In this document: positions 35,573 to 46,905 of the stretch, piece after piece
Layout: each line of letters opens with the position of its first letter
Position numbering within the stretch: the stretch's first letter is position 1
Assembly: GCF_051020765.1 (NCBI RefSeq)
Contig: NC_134936.1
Location: 17,560,618-17,624,617, forward strand
Direction of reading: 5' to 3'
Length of the DNA: 64,000 nt
Source of the DNA: Lasioglossum baleicum
Taxonomy: Eukaryota > Arthropoda > Insecta > Hymenoptera > Halictidae
Made by a program: the position numbers and the translations under genes
Notes under the pieces: generated by a model
Database searches by the model: none
Seen by the model: only the letters and a program-made list of their open reading frames with translations
Told to the model about the DNA's origin: nothing

Positions 35573-37903
35573 ATGGCGCTTGGGGCATACACAGCGTATG
35601 AATTGGTCGGCGAAGGTTCGTTTGGACAGGTATTCAAAGCGAAACGATACTTTGACGGTGAAACGGTAGCTATTAAAGCTGTTCAAAAGGTAAGGTGAAA
35701 CATTGATCTTTGAAATGATTATTTCTTGTCTGATTTCTCTATCAATAATAAATATCACAAACCGTAAAGCATGGTAGGTCGAACGACGAATTGAAAAGTT
35801 TGCGACAGGAATGGGAAATCCAGCGTGAGCTTCAACATCCAAATATAGTGCCGATATACGGTTGCTATGAAAATAAGAGCGAGGTACGCAATACATACAT
35901 TTACATGTAAATACATGTATCATTCATTTCGACCAAGATGTAGAAGTTTGTTTATTTTCTCAGATATGGGTCGAGACGGAATACGTGGCTAAGGATTTGC
36001 ACAAGGTATTGAAGACTAGTAAGAACGGCAGGTTGTCCATAGAAAGAACCCAAGCGATAACTTGTGATCTAGTCTCCGCATTATATTATTTACACTCCAA
36101 GGGAATATTGCACAGGTGTGTTATTTCAGGATCTCATCGATTTTCTCTATGCTAATAAGCGGTTCTACTCTACAGAGACATCAAACCACAAAATGTATTA
36201 ATTAAACAAAATGGACAGGCAATGCTGTGCGATTTTGGCTTCGCCCGTAGCATGCAAACAGGAACACGAGTGTTAACTTCTATAAAGGGAACGCCGTTGT
36301 ACATGGCGCCGGAACTAATCGAGGAGCAGCCTTATGATCATAACGTAGATTTATGGTGAATTACCTTCTTGAATAAACACACAGCTTCGATGTACCAGTA
36401 CATAAAAGTCCATCTGTTTTTAGGTCCCTTGGATGTATAGTCTTTGAAATGGTTACAGGTGTTCCACCTTTTAATACAAATTCTATTCTGCATTTAATCA
36501 GATTAATTAGAGACGTACAGATAAAGTGGCCTGACTTTATTTCGGACAGCTGCAAGAATTTCCTACAGGTAGTAATAATAATATCCTGGTATTGAAAGTG
36601 TTCTGTTCTTTGTTCAAACTGATGTATCTATTGCGTTTGCGAACAGAGACTGCTACAGAAGGATCCATCGCAAAGGCTAACTTGGCCGGCCCTCCTGGTA
36701 GATCCATTCGTGAAAGACGGGGTTGTGATAATCGACGGAGACACGAGTAACGCGTCGCTCATGCCGAAGAACGATTTAACGAAAGACGATTCCGCACCGC
36801 GAAACAACAGTCTATCCGACTGGAATCCGGTAATGGTCGAGAGCAATATCGAGAACGAAGAATGGATCGCGTTCTTGCAGAAATCCATGGAGGAGATCAT
36901 GGACGGTGAAATGGACTCGTTGCTGCAACAGAATTGTGTCTCAGTATTCGTGTCTCCGCTAAGAAATCCACGGGCTAGTTTTCGAGTGGTGAAATACGTA
37001 GCGTGTCTTCTTTCGTTGCCGTTTGTCGTCCCGAATGGTCAACCGAAAGACTGCCTTTTGAAAATCGAGCAAATATACCTGGACGTTTGGGTCGTACCGA
37101 ATCTTGTCTTTGCGCTGAAGCTTTTCATGTCCAAGGACTCCCGTAACACGAGCAAGATGTACAAATCTGGAACCATGGATAGTAGTTTCGCGACAAATTG
37201 GAACGCGAACCGCCTCGAGACTCTGGAATACGCGATACTTTTGCTGTGTAGGCTAATTCATAACCAGAAGAAGTTTCTCACTCAGTTTTGCGACGCTATC
37301 TATCTCGTCGATGGAATCGAATTTCTGAAAGAGTTATTGAAATTGAGGGAGGAGCGGATTCTCGGTAATCTCGTTGCGATTTTTAACGAAATACTGCGAT
37401 CTCAGCCCGAAAATGCGAATCTAGTGAAAACTGTTGTTCTAATCTGGGATAAACCGGGTAAGTACGAGTATATGTACATGTTATTATGTATTACACTTGT
37501 GTAAGATAAGATACAGGTACGTAAGGAGAAACGAATTCGCGACTCTGTTGATGCTCGTACGATAGCTCTCCAAGCGTTCTTTTCGATTTTCTAATAGAAG
37601 ATGCGGCGGTGATGCTCTGTCGTCTCGTGGCGGCGTCCGACGATATAACTGCCGGAAGATGTTGTCGTTTGATAAGACTGCTAGGCGGATGTTTCCGTAC
37701 CACTTTGGAAGGTGTGTGGTCGAATGTGTTGAGCGTAGGTATACTAAGCGCGAAAACGTTAAACGACATCGGACCAGAGTTTTCCGAGGTAAGCGATACA
37801 AAATTGATATCCATATCACGATTCCAATCTCGATACGTTCGAATCCGTCGATTTTCAGGCTGGTGACGAAATGGGCGCACTACCTGCGATCGAAGATCGA
37901 TGA
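35573..37903 (+). CDS. fu: Serine/threonine kinase Fused (STK36 orthologue)
   Basis: Exons 35573-35689, 35770-35883, 35964-36115, 36176-36355, 36424-36568, 36647-37457, 37598-37788 and 37859-37903 join in frame to about 584 residues. The N-terminal kinase domain has the glycine loop GEGSFGQV, VAIK lysine, HRDIKPQN catalytic loop, DFG in CDFGFARSM, then LTSIKGTPLYMAPEL. The combination CDFGFAR-M and SIKGTPLYM-PEL is characteristic of the Fused/STK36 family rather than other kinases. The rest is a helical, leucine-rich region with no named domain. Fused is a positive regulator of Hedgehog signalling, acting with the Cos2/Sufu complex in the cytoplasm. The last exon of 14 codons is the least certain; another 3' structure would give a longer protein. 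The gene is convergent with the astacin gene, whose stop is about 300 bp away. Confidence 0.9.
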
Positions 37904-38208
37904 ACTACAATGCGAGCGACGATGCAACGCGGAGCGGAGAGTTGATCGATTTTTCTTTCTTTCTCACGAAACGTTCGAACTCGAATTCGTTGCATTTTCG
38001 ATTGTACACCAGGAAAAGAGAATATTATTCTGCATGGAAATTTTGTCGTTGTTTTAGTCATTTCTTTATTAGTCGCATTAAATCAATGTAATTTTTGTGT
38101 TGACCGACTTCGAGTCGATTCTACAAACGATTCCAGAATCGTTGAACGGATGGGTCGAGTAAAGCGCGGGAGGGAGGGCTTGTTTGTGGTTCCTGTTGGG
38201 TCATCGGG

Positions 38209-39545
38209 TCATCGGTTGCGACACTCTTCCTTGTACATTTCTTGCAACTTTAGTATATCCTTACTGCTAAGACCCTTTCGTTGGCCAAGTTTCACTCCTT
38301 CTTTCTGCGTAACGTACATCGATCTTGTATTCTTTATACTTTATACCAACGGAGACAAAACCAAACATGATACTTACTTTCGGGGTAATAGTCGGTTCAC
38401 CGTTTCGCGAGAACGCGTGAGAACTGTAGTGCATCACGCTGGTGTAATCGTAGCCGATTCCATAATCGGTTACAGTACGATTGTCGTATTTGTTGAAATT
38501 GTGTTCTCTGCCTGCGATCAATAGGAACAAGTTAGCGATAGACGCGGTCAACGAGGAATCGGATGAATGAACAGATGAATAGATCACGTTCACCTGGTTT
38601 CACGTTCATCCAATGTATCTTGACCCACTGATCACGATCTGCTGCGCTCTGTTGGTGGTAAAAGCCCAACGCGTGCATCAGTTCGTGAACGATCACGCCG
38701 TGTCTCACGCATCCTGGACTCTGCAAATTCAGTTCTTGTCCACGGTCGTGTCGACCGACCAGAGACCAACATCCGGACATTTTCCCCTGTATCGTGACGA
38801 AATCGATGTCCGTTTTCTTGTAAGGTCGGAAACGTAAACACGTATTCTCGTGGTATTCCTCCATGGCGTCCTTGATCATCTGGATCTCTTCTTCGTCTAC
38901 GATGGAGTACGTTTAAACAATCTTTAAACTTGAACGAATAGCAAATACTACGTATTACCGAATTCTTCTTCCTTTATGTAGTACGGTACTATTCCAGCAG
39001 GCCAGCGGGACGCAGTTTTCACTAAACCGTTCTTCGATTCGACATTTCCGTCTGGATGCAGCATTATGTCTCCTTCGAAAAGGCCGCTCAGCTCCCAGAG
39101 ATTCTCTCTGTCGTCGCCCGACCAGGATTTTATGCGGTTTGCTGTCGCGAACAGAGAAAATCAAAGTACAACGTGTATACAGTGGGTGTGCAAAGTATTC
39201 GTACACCTTTTAAAAACAGCTTTTTCAGATTTGGACCCGACAGTTTGATAAAAAACATTATGTACGCATTAAAAAGTGTACGAACACTTTGCACAAGCAC
39301 TGTACGTTCTCGGTAGGTTGCAGGGTAGGTTTCCAGAGATTGAGCGATTGTTTACCAATGCTCTGGTGCGCGTGTCTCTCGTCGAAGGTGCCTCGATGCC
39401 TTGGTGTCGGTGGAACGACCGGTGTCGATCGAGTTTGATCGATCGGTTTAGAACCACCGTCCAGTTCCATCGCCGACGTAACCACCGATAACAATAATAA
39501 TGACAACGATAAGAATATCGTTTTGCGAACGATTCGACGCTCCAT
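38209..39545 (-). CDS. Astacin-family (M12A) zinc metalloprotease
   Basis: Minus-strand exons 39356-39545, 38959-39141, 38594-38896, 38378-38511 and 38209-38304 join in frame to 301 residues. There is a signal peptide (MERRIVRKTIFLSLSLLLLS, then VVTSA), then a propeptide with the inhibitory Asp-switch motif FEGD (85-88). The catalytic domain has the zinc motif HELMHALGFYH with ligands His195, His199 and His205, catalytic Glu196, the downstream AADRD and the Met-turn SVMHY. Cysteines at 144, 167 and 187 fit astacin disulfides. There is no EGF or CUB tail, so it is a short secreted form, as in insect gut or seminal astacins. The residue after the third His is Gln206 where most astacins have Glu. 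A 12-bp TATATA run lies about 110 bp upstream of the ATG. Confidence 0.92.
39180..39302. mobile_element. Short Tc1/mariner-type MITE in astacin intron 1
   Basis: It begins CAGTGGGTGTGCAAAG with TTCGTACACC, and ends GGTGT-like GTGTACGAACACTTTGC then ACTG. TA lies on both sides (39178-39179 and 39303-39304). The termini resemble the longer element at 7965-8577 (CAGTGG with GTTCGTACGCCC). It makes up over half of the 214-bp intron. Confidence 0.8.
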
Positions 39546-39655
39546 TGCTCTCGCAGGTGTACAAAACTGCAGCTACTTTGTTTTGTTCGTTCTTGCAATT
39601 AGTTGTTAGCTTTTGTCGAGGAAGAACGTGGACGTTGAGAAAGCTCACCGGATCG

Positions 39656-39667
39656 TTATATATATAC
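39656..39667 (-). promoter_or_regulatory. Possible TATA box of the astacin gene
   Basis: The minus strand reads GGGTATATATATAAC, about 110 bp upstream of the astacin start codon. Position and match are good, but the transcription start is not visible. Confidence 0.35.
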
Positions 39668-40111
39668 CCAGAAAAATACTCGCACTGGAAGTGTTTAACA
39701 TCCACCGCACATGTCCCGTTATCAAACATCGCTCGACAAAACTTGTTTTTAGCAACTGATAGAATTGAATCGCCGGCACCGTGGTTTCCGTCGATTCTAC
39801 GAGAATGAACATTTTGTATTCTGCCCGCGGGTTCAACCGAACAGACAGACAAACGCTCTTATTGTTATTGCCACGGTAAACGGTGAACGATAACCGGTAA
39901 CCGATAACGTTTCACGACAGACGCGATTTCTATCGGGTTCGTTAATTTTGTTCTATGGCATAGTTTCCCAAGCGCGTCGATATGCAAATTTATAGAATAA
40001 TCATGATAAAAGAGATTGCGATGCGAATACCAACTTGGCTTTTTATCCGGTTTGTCTATTCGTAGTCGGTGGTGTACTCGTTAAACTTCTGTTATCGCAA
40101 GCGGTTGGAAC

Positions 40112-40476
40112 CAGAGTTGCGTTGAATTACAATCGAATTGCTTCACGAATTATGATTTAAAAAGTTCAATCGCTTCATTCAATTAAATTACGATGTAATT
40201 TGTAATCCTGGTCTCTTGTACAATTAAATTACAATTCACGATAATTAAATTACTGATAGAAGAAACACGGATAAAAAATGAAAGATATTTTTCACATTAA
40301 ACGAGTAGCGTACACGTTGAGTAATTTACATTATGTTGTATTTCGATTTCAGTGAAGTGAAAGGCTCGAATTACGTAATGCAATTACAATGTAATTCAAA
40401 TACTCTGTATATAAAATACAATATGTAATTCAATTACGTAATTCAATTACAGTGTATTGAAATAAGCACAACTCTG
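40112..40476. mobile_element. hAT-like A+T-rich MITE (365 bp)
   Basis: Termini CAGAGTTGCG and CACAACTCTG are inverted, with 8-bp flanks GTTGGAAC (40104-40111) and GCTGGAAC (40477-40484), 7 of 8 matching. The interior is full of GTAATT/AATTAC motifs, giving strong secondary-structure potential. The CAGAGTTG terminus resembles other hAT ends. Confidence 0.75.
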
Positions 40477-41903
40477 GCTGGAACTGTGCTCGGTAAAACG
40501 TTCACTTCGTTGGAACGAGCTTCGCGCGATCGTCGAGGAGTACGGTGTTGTAGTCGCGAGTTCCTTTTGCTGTTGAAAGAACGATAGAAATAAATATAAG
40601 AAAGAACAGAAGGCAGCCGTATCTTATTAACAAATCGTCGAGACCGATTCCAGACCCTCCAGGCAACAAAGATCATGCTGTCGGATGATGTCAGTTATGT
40701 AGGTCAGAATGATTCGGTAGCTGGCCGTATAATTCGCTACGCGAACATGCTACATTGTCTTACCGAGCGTTTCGCGTCGAACTACCAATTCTCTAACTCT
40801 CTCGTGTACCGTAGCAGCGAGACGTAAGGGATGCTGCAGAAAATTCGAGATCAAAAAAATAAATAAATAAACGAAAACAAAAACGCGTGTTGCGGTTGAA
40901 AAATCTTCTCGGAAACAGCACCGAAAGCAGGGTCAACGACCAACCTGTTCCAGATTCGGGTAGCTCGACGTAGCCTAAATTCTAGCCGGACCTGTTGGAA
41001 CCGCGATCAGAGAGAATGGTTATTTCACGTTCATTATAATGAATACCAGTTCTACGAATGGGTACATGCATCTATCTAGGGTTTGCGATCCCGTAAGATT
41101 GTTGTATCTCGTACTCGTTGCTCCTCAAGTCGTTGCAAGGATATCCTGCAGCGGAAAAAGAATCCCCGCGGGATCCCTAATCATTCTTTCTAGTTTGTAG
41201 TTTGTAGTGGTTTCTGTTTCGTCGTGGATCAAGGTAAATTGTTCTGTGAAAATTTAGTCTCTCGTGTCCATATGCCCATCTATCATTCGTCCATCGATCT
41301 AGTAAATATTCTTGGATAATGTTTTGTTCGTACATTTGCCGAAAATTGGATACGCTTTATGCTCGTCGAGTACGCTGCTCCTTCGTGAACCACTGACCCA
41401 CTGGAACCAGTTGGAAACATCGGGACCGTCTCGAGCCTTGAGACGAGAATGTATTTCGGTAGCGGGTACGTTGACCAAAAACTGATGTTCTTTCGCGGTT
41501 CAGTGACCCCTGGCCAGTTTCCTCCAGACCCATCTCGTCTCGTTCTCTACTTTCAATTCTGTCTCTATCGCCGTACGCGTCTCGCTCTCCCTTGCTCTTG
41601 GCACATCCCCCTTTTCATACTTTCTATTCCTTTGAGTTCGTGTTCGGAACCGATAACGTTCAAGGTGCGTGGAATCTGGCTCCCACCAGCCTTCTATTCG
41701 AATATATTGTTTTATAGCGGTCCGAACTGCACGTATAGATGTTACGTAGATACGAGGTAGCTCTACGATGGCGAAAAAATCAATCGGTAGGAGGAAAACG
41801 AATGCACGCTGTCTGGTACGTGCAAGTATGCGACTACTGGGCCGTTATCTAGCGGATCACGCGCGACGACACCTTCCCTTTTGTAAATCATCGAAACGGT
41901 CAC

Positions 41904-42210
41904 TAGACTATTGATCTTTATGCATTTATAGGAAAATTGAGCAGACGAGATTCAAAGTTGTTGACGAATTTTGACCCTTCGGACATGAAGCAATTTTAAT
42001 TCCGAAATCAAGACTGAACTCTCGACCTAGAAGATTTTTATTCTATGTAATCTTTGTTACACTATGCATTTATAGAATACAGAAGACTTTAATCATTTAG
42101 AAGCTGTTTCAAATAATAATACAACAATTGAATGAGTAACATTCAATTTGGTTTCTATTTCCTGCAACCGATGCAGACAATTTTTATTTCGCACGAAGAT
42201 CCGCAGTCTA
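41904..42210. mobile_element. hAT-like MITE family A, decayed copy
   Basis: It begins TAGACTATTGATCTTTATGC, a mutated family end, and ends GATCCGCAGTCTA. The flanks (ACGGTCAC and TCAATTAC) no longer match convincingly. Length is about 307 bp. Confidence 0.7.
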
Positions 42211-45200
42211 TCAATTACAAAACGAATTATTCCGGCGGTGGTCTCCTTTTCCTTGGATTCTAATTGTCGGCATTCTTTGTCCCTGGTAGCGTTAAAACGT
42301 CTTTACGCCAACTGAGTTTACGTTCGAGCGTACTGGAAAACTACGGGATAAGTTTTTATGCAGCTCATCTTTTTGGTCACGTTCTCTTTTGCATCCCCAC
42401 CTGCTCCTCCGCATCCCCGTTTCGCGTTCTCCGTTTGTCTTCCTGTACGTCTCGTTTGTTCGGGTAACGAGCATGTATTTCCAAGAGCTCTCGCCTCGGT
42501 CATACACCTGTGAGAGTGAAAGTGTCCTCCATCCCCACCAAAATTTGTGCCGCATAACCACGGTTGCGGATGCCATGCCACCGCGCTGCCGTACCGTGCC
42601 GTGCCGCACCAAACCGCTCCGCTCCAGCATTATACATACATACACACACGTATATATGTACACCTCTTAGCAATTTCGGTTATGAACCTACAGACGACAT
42701 TTTACCAGCTGTAAATTTCATTGGACTACGACGCGCAGTGGTCCGGATCGAGAAATTCAGTGACATTTATAAAACATTAAGCTAAAAAGCTTATTCCCGA
42801 GACGACGCAATTTTTCGTTTCCGATTACAGCAAGTGCTAAGGAACCGTGATACACCAGAGGATAATAAAATAATTCTTACATTGTGCTACGGCATGAGAA
42901 AATTAATTAATCCATTTGTCATCAGAAATTTCTTGTGTCCGGTAAACAGGACCGGTAAACAGAAACTTCATTGATATTTCTGTTGTTTTTCAACGAAATC
43001 GCGTCCAGAACAATTTGACGATACAGAGGATAGGCTGATAATCAGTCGTTCGTCAATCGGAATGCCTTGAAATTAATAACTGGTACCTTTACGGATTGAA
43101 GCGGAGGTAAATACATGTCTATCGGTTTATCGGTTGTTTTGCGCGAAAGGATGTGTGGTACCTTGTACTGCGGAGTAAGAGAAAGAAACGCGGCGGCGTT
43201 ATTTGCGATCGAGGAGAGGTAATAAACCCAGAAACGCCAGTCGGGGCCACTACACCCGCCTTCTTTAACAGGGCAACGAACTCTGTCCTCGCACTGTATT
43301 ACGACCGATGTCACTCGGTATAATACCCGTTCGCAACGTTGCGACGAGTTTCGCCAAATCAAACCGAACCGAATCACGATCGATCGACCGTCGGGCTCGC
43401 TGGGGAGATATCAAAGTTGAGATCAAGCTCCGAAATTCTTTCGAAAGTGTTCGCCGATCGAATTTGTACGGGCCTGAACGCTTCGAAACAATAAAATCAT
43501 CGAGCAGCATTGAACGTCCTATTTACTCTCCAAACGAAGCGTAAACAGTGAGCAGATTTTTAATCGTCGCTCTTCGGCCGGGGATATTTCTCGGCTGGCT
43601 CATTTTATACGACGGATACCAAATGGTCAAGCGACATTCCTGTAAAGTACGAGAGTCGTGAAAATAGCATATTAACGAAATTAGCATAAGAGGAGAAAGT
43701 CGCGGTCGTCGGCCTCTCGACCACGTTTGCTTCGAGTGCCGAATCTGCGAATTTTCGTACGCACGGCACTTGCGACTTGCGGCCGAGCGACAAGATGGAG
43801 TTCGTGCCGGAAACAATCGACGAATCGTACGGCGCCTACGTGCAAGTAAAAAACGCGATAGACGCGATTATACACTCTGTTGCATTTATAGTATTCTCGA
43901 GTGGTGGATGTTTTCTCGATTACAAGTTGTCGAGAAGGTTAATGAGCAGGTATAATATAATAAGTATCGAGCGAGTAGCAGAGCAACGTAGAACTATTAA
44001 ACTTGGCAAGTTCATCAATCCTCCTCGAGGAGAAACCTCCGGTCTTTCGCACGACTAAAGAAAAGGATCTCAGCCTTGATAACTGGATTCAGCCAATGAC
44101 CCAAGTGGATCGTTGCCCCTTAGGTAGCCCCATCCACCTGCTCCCGCGACAAAATATTATATCGCGTTCTATTAGGTCGTCCGGAGAGTAATTTGGTTCT
44201 CCGTGTATTTGTTATTCTATTTTTAAATTCTATTTTTAGCGGGAACAGCCTTTGTATCCTTATATTTTTATCGACTATTATATTGTAGCATTTTTTGAAA
44301 ATTTTCGTATGCCTTAAACACATAAAGATCCGCATTTCGATCATCTTTTGCTTTATTCCCGCAACGGTAAAAATGCAGTACACGAAAGAAAAAGTTGTGT
44401 GCTGTTTAAGGAGAGGATGTACCATCGGATTACCATTTTTTCCGCAGAAATTCTACGAGTAAGGGATCTTTCACATGCCTGAAAAATCGCGAGAGACCAG
44501 AACAAAATGTCACCAGACTTCTTTTAAAATTCTTCTAAAAAATTGGCTTTCGTTTAACCTTGAGAAAACTAAATGACGAAAAAATCGTGTTTCTCCGCTC
44601 GTTTGGCGTCGCTTTAAAGCCAGTCGCTTCGAGCACGGAAAAAGAGAAAAAAGAAGGAGGGGGAACAAAAATGTAGGCAATCGAATGGCGAAGAATTTTG
44701 AGACACGTCGGTTGGTCGAGATAAAAATAGAAAGGGGATCATGGGTGGTGATATAGCGGTGTAGCGATGTAGCGGTGAAGCAGCGTAGCGGGAGGGATGA
44801 AGGATCGCCAGAAGTCGCACCGTTTGTCCGTGACGGTCAGCGTACCACAGAGTTCGTTATACCTGAAAGGAAATCGACGGAAGGTTATCGTTACCGGTGA
44901 ATAACTTGCGTGGCGTCGAGAGTGTCGGGAGGCGGCAAGGAGGCGAGGCGGTCCTTGGAGAAAAATTCGTTTCATCGAACCCGAAGCAGTCGTCCTTAGG
45001 TCGAATGAAAAATAATTTCATTACTGCAGGAGTTTGCCCGGCGTTTCACAGGGTCGGATTTACCGCGGGGATTCGCGCGAGTTGCTTCGTTCCAGAAGAA
45101 AATCCACAGCCGCGTGTCGCAGACACCGGGGAGACGGAAGCGTGGCGTCGGATAGAAACGGACGAAGCAGAAATCGGTAAGGAGTCGGTCAAGCATCGAA

Positions 45201-45302
45201 TGCGAAGAGGTAGCAACTTATTTTTAGATCGTACACTACTTGCACTGTTCGAGAAGTTTAGGTTCGGGGTTGTAGCTTTCGAGCGGTATATTTGGTCTGG
45301 AT

Positions 45303-45438
45303 TAGGGCTGTTAATACTTTCCTTCGAAGGTCGAAGATTTTGAAAGTTCAAGGTGATGAGAATCGAAGTTTCGAAGCTTCGATTTCTAAAACTTCGAATC
45401 CTTCGAATCTTCAAATCTTCGGAAAAGTAACAGCCCTA
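45303..45438. mobile_element. hAT-like MITE (TAGGGCTGTTA termini), 136 bp
   Basis: It begins TAGGGCTGTTAATACTTTCC and ends GGAAAAGTAACAGCCCTA. The 8-bp flanks are GTCTGGAT (45295-45302) and GTCTGAAT (45439-45446), 7 of 8 matching. The interior contains repeated TTCGAA motifs. Confidence 0.8.
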
Positions 45439-46663
45439 GTCTGAATCACTCGATCCGCGAACGCAGCAATAAGCGATTAGCAGTTAAAATATCTAAACGA
45501 GTAGCAATTCAACAACGATTTCGAATCGGCGAGAATCCAACGTTTCCAGACTTCTAGACACCTTCGACGGTTCTTTGTAGTCGACGATATCAAAGGATTT
45601 AATTCAACTCTTGAACGCGATCTTGGTCGTGGTTGTCGCACGTTCTTCGCGAGACCATACAGTCGTGTCAGCACATGTTTCGTATTCGTTGCTATCATGT
45701 CTGACGTATTCCCTGGATCCTCGCCGCGTGGTAGCGATACCGGGGCACGCAGACTTTTATTATCGATTACATTACAAACCAACGAAGTTTCCAACGAATT
45801 TTTCGGCAACCGTGCGAGGAGACGGCACACGGAATAAGAGAGGATGACGGAGAAAGAAACGGAGAGAGAGAGAGATAGAGTGAGAACGGGCAGGAGGGAG
45901 GTAGGGAGAATGAGAGAGAAGCGTAGATGCATCGAAAAGTGAAAACAAACGAAGGGCGTTCGAGCAGGTATCGGGGAACGACTGTCCGCAGTAAAGGAAT
46001 GACGGGTAGGCATCAGGTATCCGAGAGTCGGCGATCTACGAGCTTAGCAGTTTGGTAAGTTTGAACGCTCTGCAACGTTCCGATCCGTGCGAAAGACAGG
46101 ACACCCCAGTAGGATCGTGTACGTATCAATCTTCGAATATATAAATGTTGAACGATTCGAATCGTCCGAACGATGCATTTGACAGTCAAACGAGTCTACT
46201 TCCCGGTATGCGATACTGTCGGCCAGATAAAACCCTACCGCACGACCAGACGCTCTGCAGTCTGTCGTTGTTGCCCGGTCTGGAAGATACCTTGTCGTTA
46301 TTCTAGCTGATATCCGTGCGCGCGAGTAAGTTTCGACATTTAATTACAACCCGGTGCAATGGTAATTGGTTCCGTGATTTTCGAGTAGACCACTGGCGAA
46401 AAAATCGTATTCTCGTGCGATATTTCCGTATCTTTCGCATCTCGGTTGGGGTTGGTCGGGATCACGGGTAAAAAGCACGTGTCTCGCCACGCGCCGTACA
46501 ATATTCTGCGCATGAACGAGCGGTTAAACGGACTAACGACGGAACACGTGCCGGCGAGTACACGCGCACGATTAGAACTCTTTTCTGCGGTTCGGTTTTA
46601 TGGCGCGTGACAGATCGGCATCGTTCGCTCGCTGGACTTTCCGCGTTCTGTAACACACCTGTA

Positions 46664-46793
46664 CAGGGTGATCCTGGGAACTGGGACAAGTCGCTGCTCT
46701 TTTCTAAGTGAAAATGGATTAAGGAATGAAGTCCTCTATCATTCTTTTCGATTTTCGCTTAAAAAAGGGCAGTAACTTTCCAGAATCGCCCTG
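46664..46793. mobile_element. TA-flanked MITE in the phantom promoter region
   Basis: It begins CAGGGTGATCCTGGGAA and ends TTTCCAGAATCGCCCTG, with TA on both sides (46662-46663 and 46794-46795). Length is 130 bp. Its right end is 113 bp upstream of the phantom start codon. Confidence 0.8.
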
Positions 46794-46905
46794 TATATGC
46801 ATATACAGATTGCACTTTTATTTTTTGTTTTCAGCTGGATCATAGATTCTAGTTGGATCGTAGGAAGGAGCGAAGAACGAAGGAAAGAAGGAGCCTTTGG
46901 TTACG

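Larger units (their letters stand above)
39668..46663. other. Long intergenic region, no gene recognised
   Basis: About 7 kb with several MITEs (listed separately), CCGCA/CCGTG-type repeats at about 42570-42612, and purine-rich tracts (44640-44680; 45840-45930). Open frames such as 43795-44058 (+) and 44897-45343 (+) have no recognisable domain and no matching downstream exons. Distal promoter sequence of phantom may lie at the right end. Confidence 0.4.

Noticed and set aside
42292..42663. 123-codon minus-strand frame as a gene
   Set aside because: It spans CCGTG-type repeats and A+T-rich tracts with no domain.
43795..44058. Open frame starting MEFVPETIDESYGAYVQVK on the + strand
   Set aside because: It looks mildly protein-like and has a donor-like CAG|GTATAA, but I found no in-phase downstream exon and no domain.
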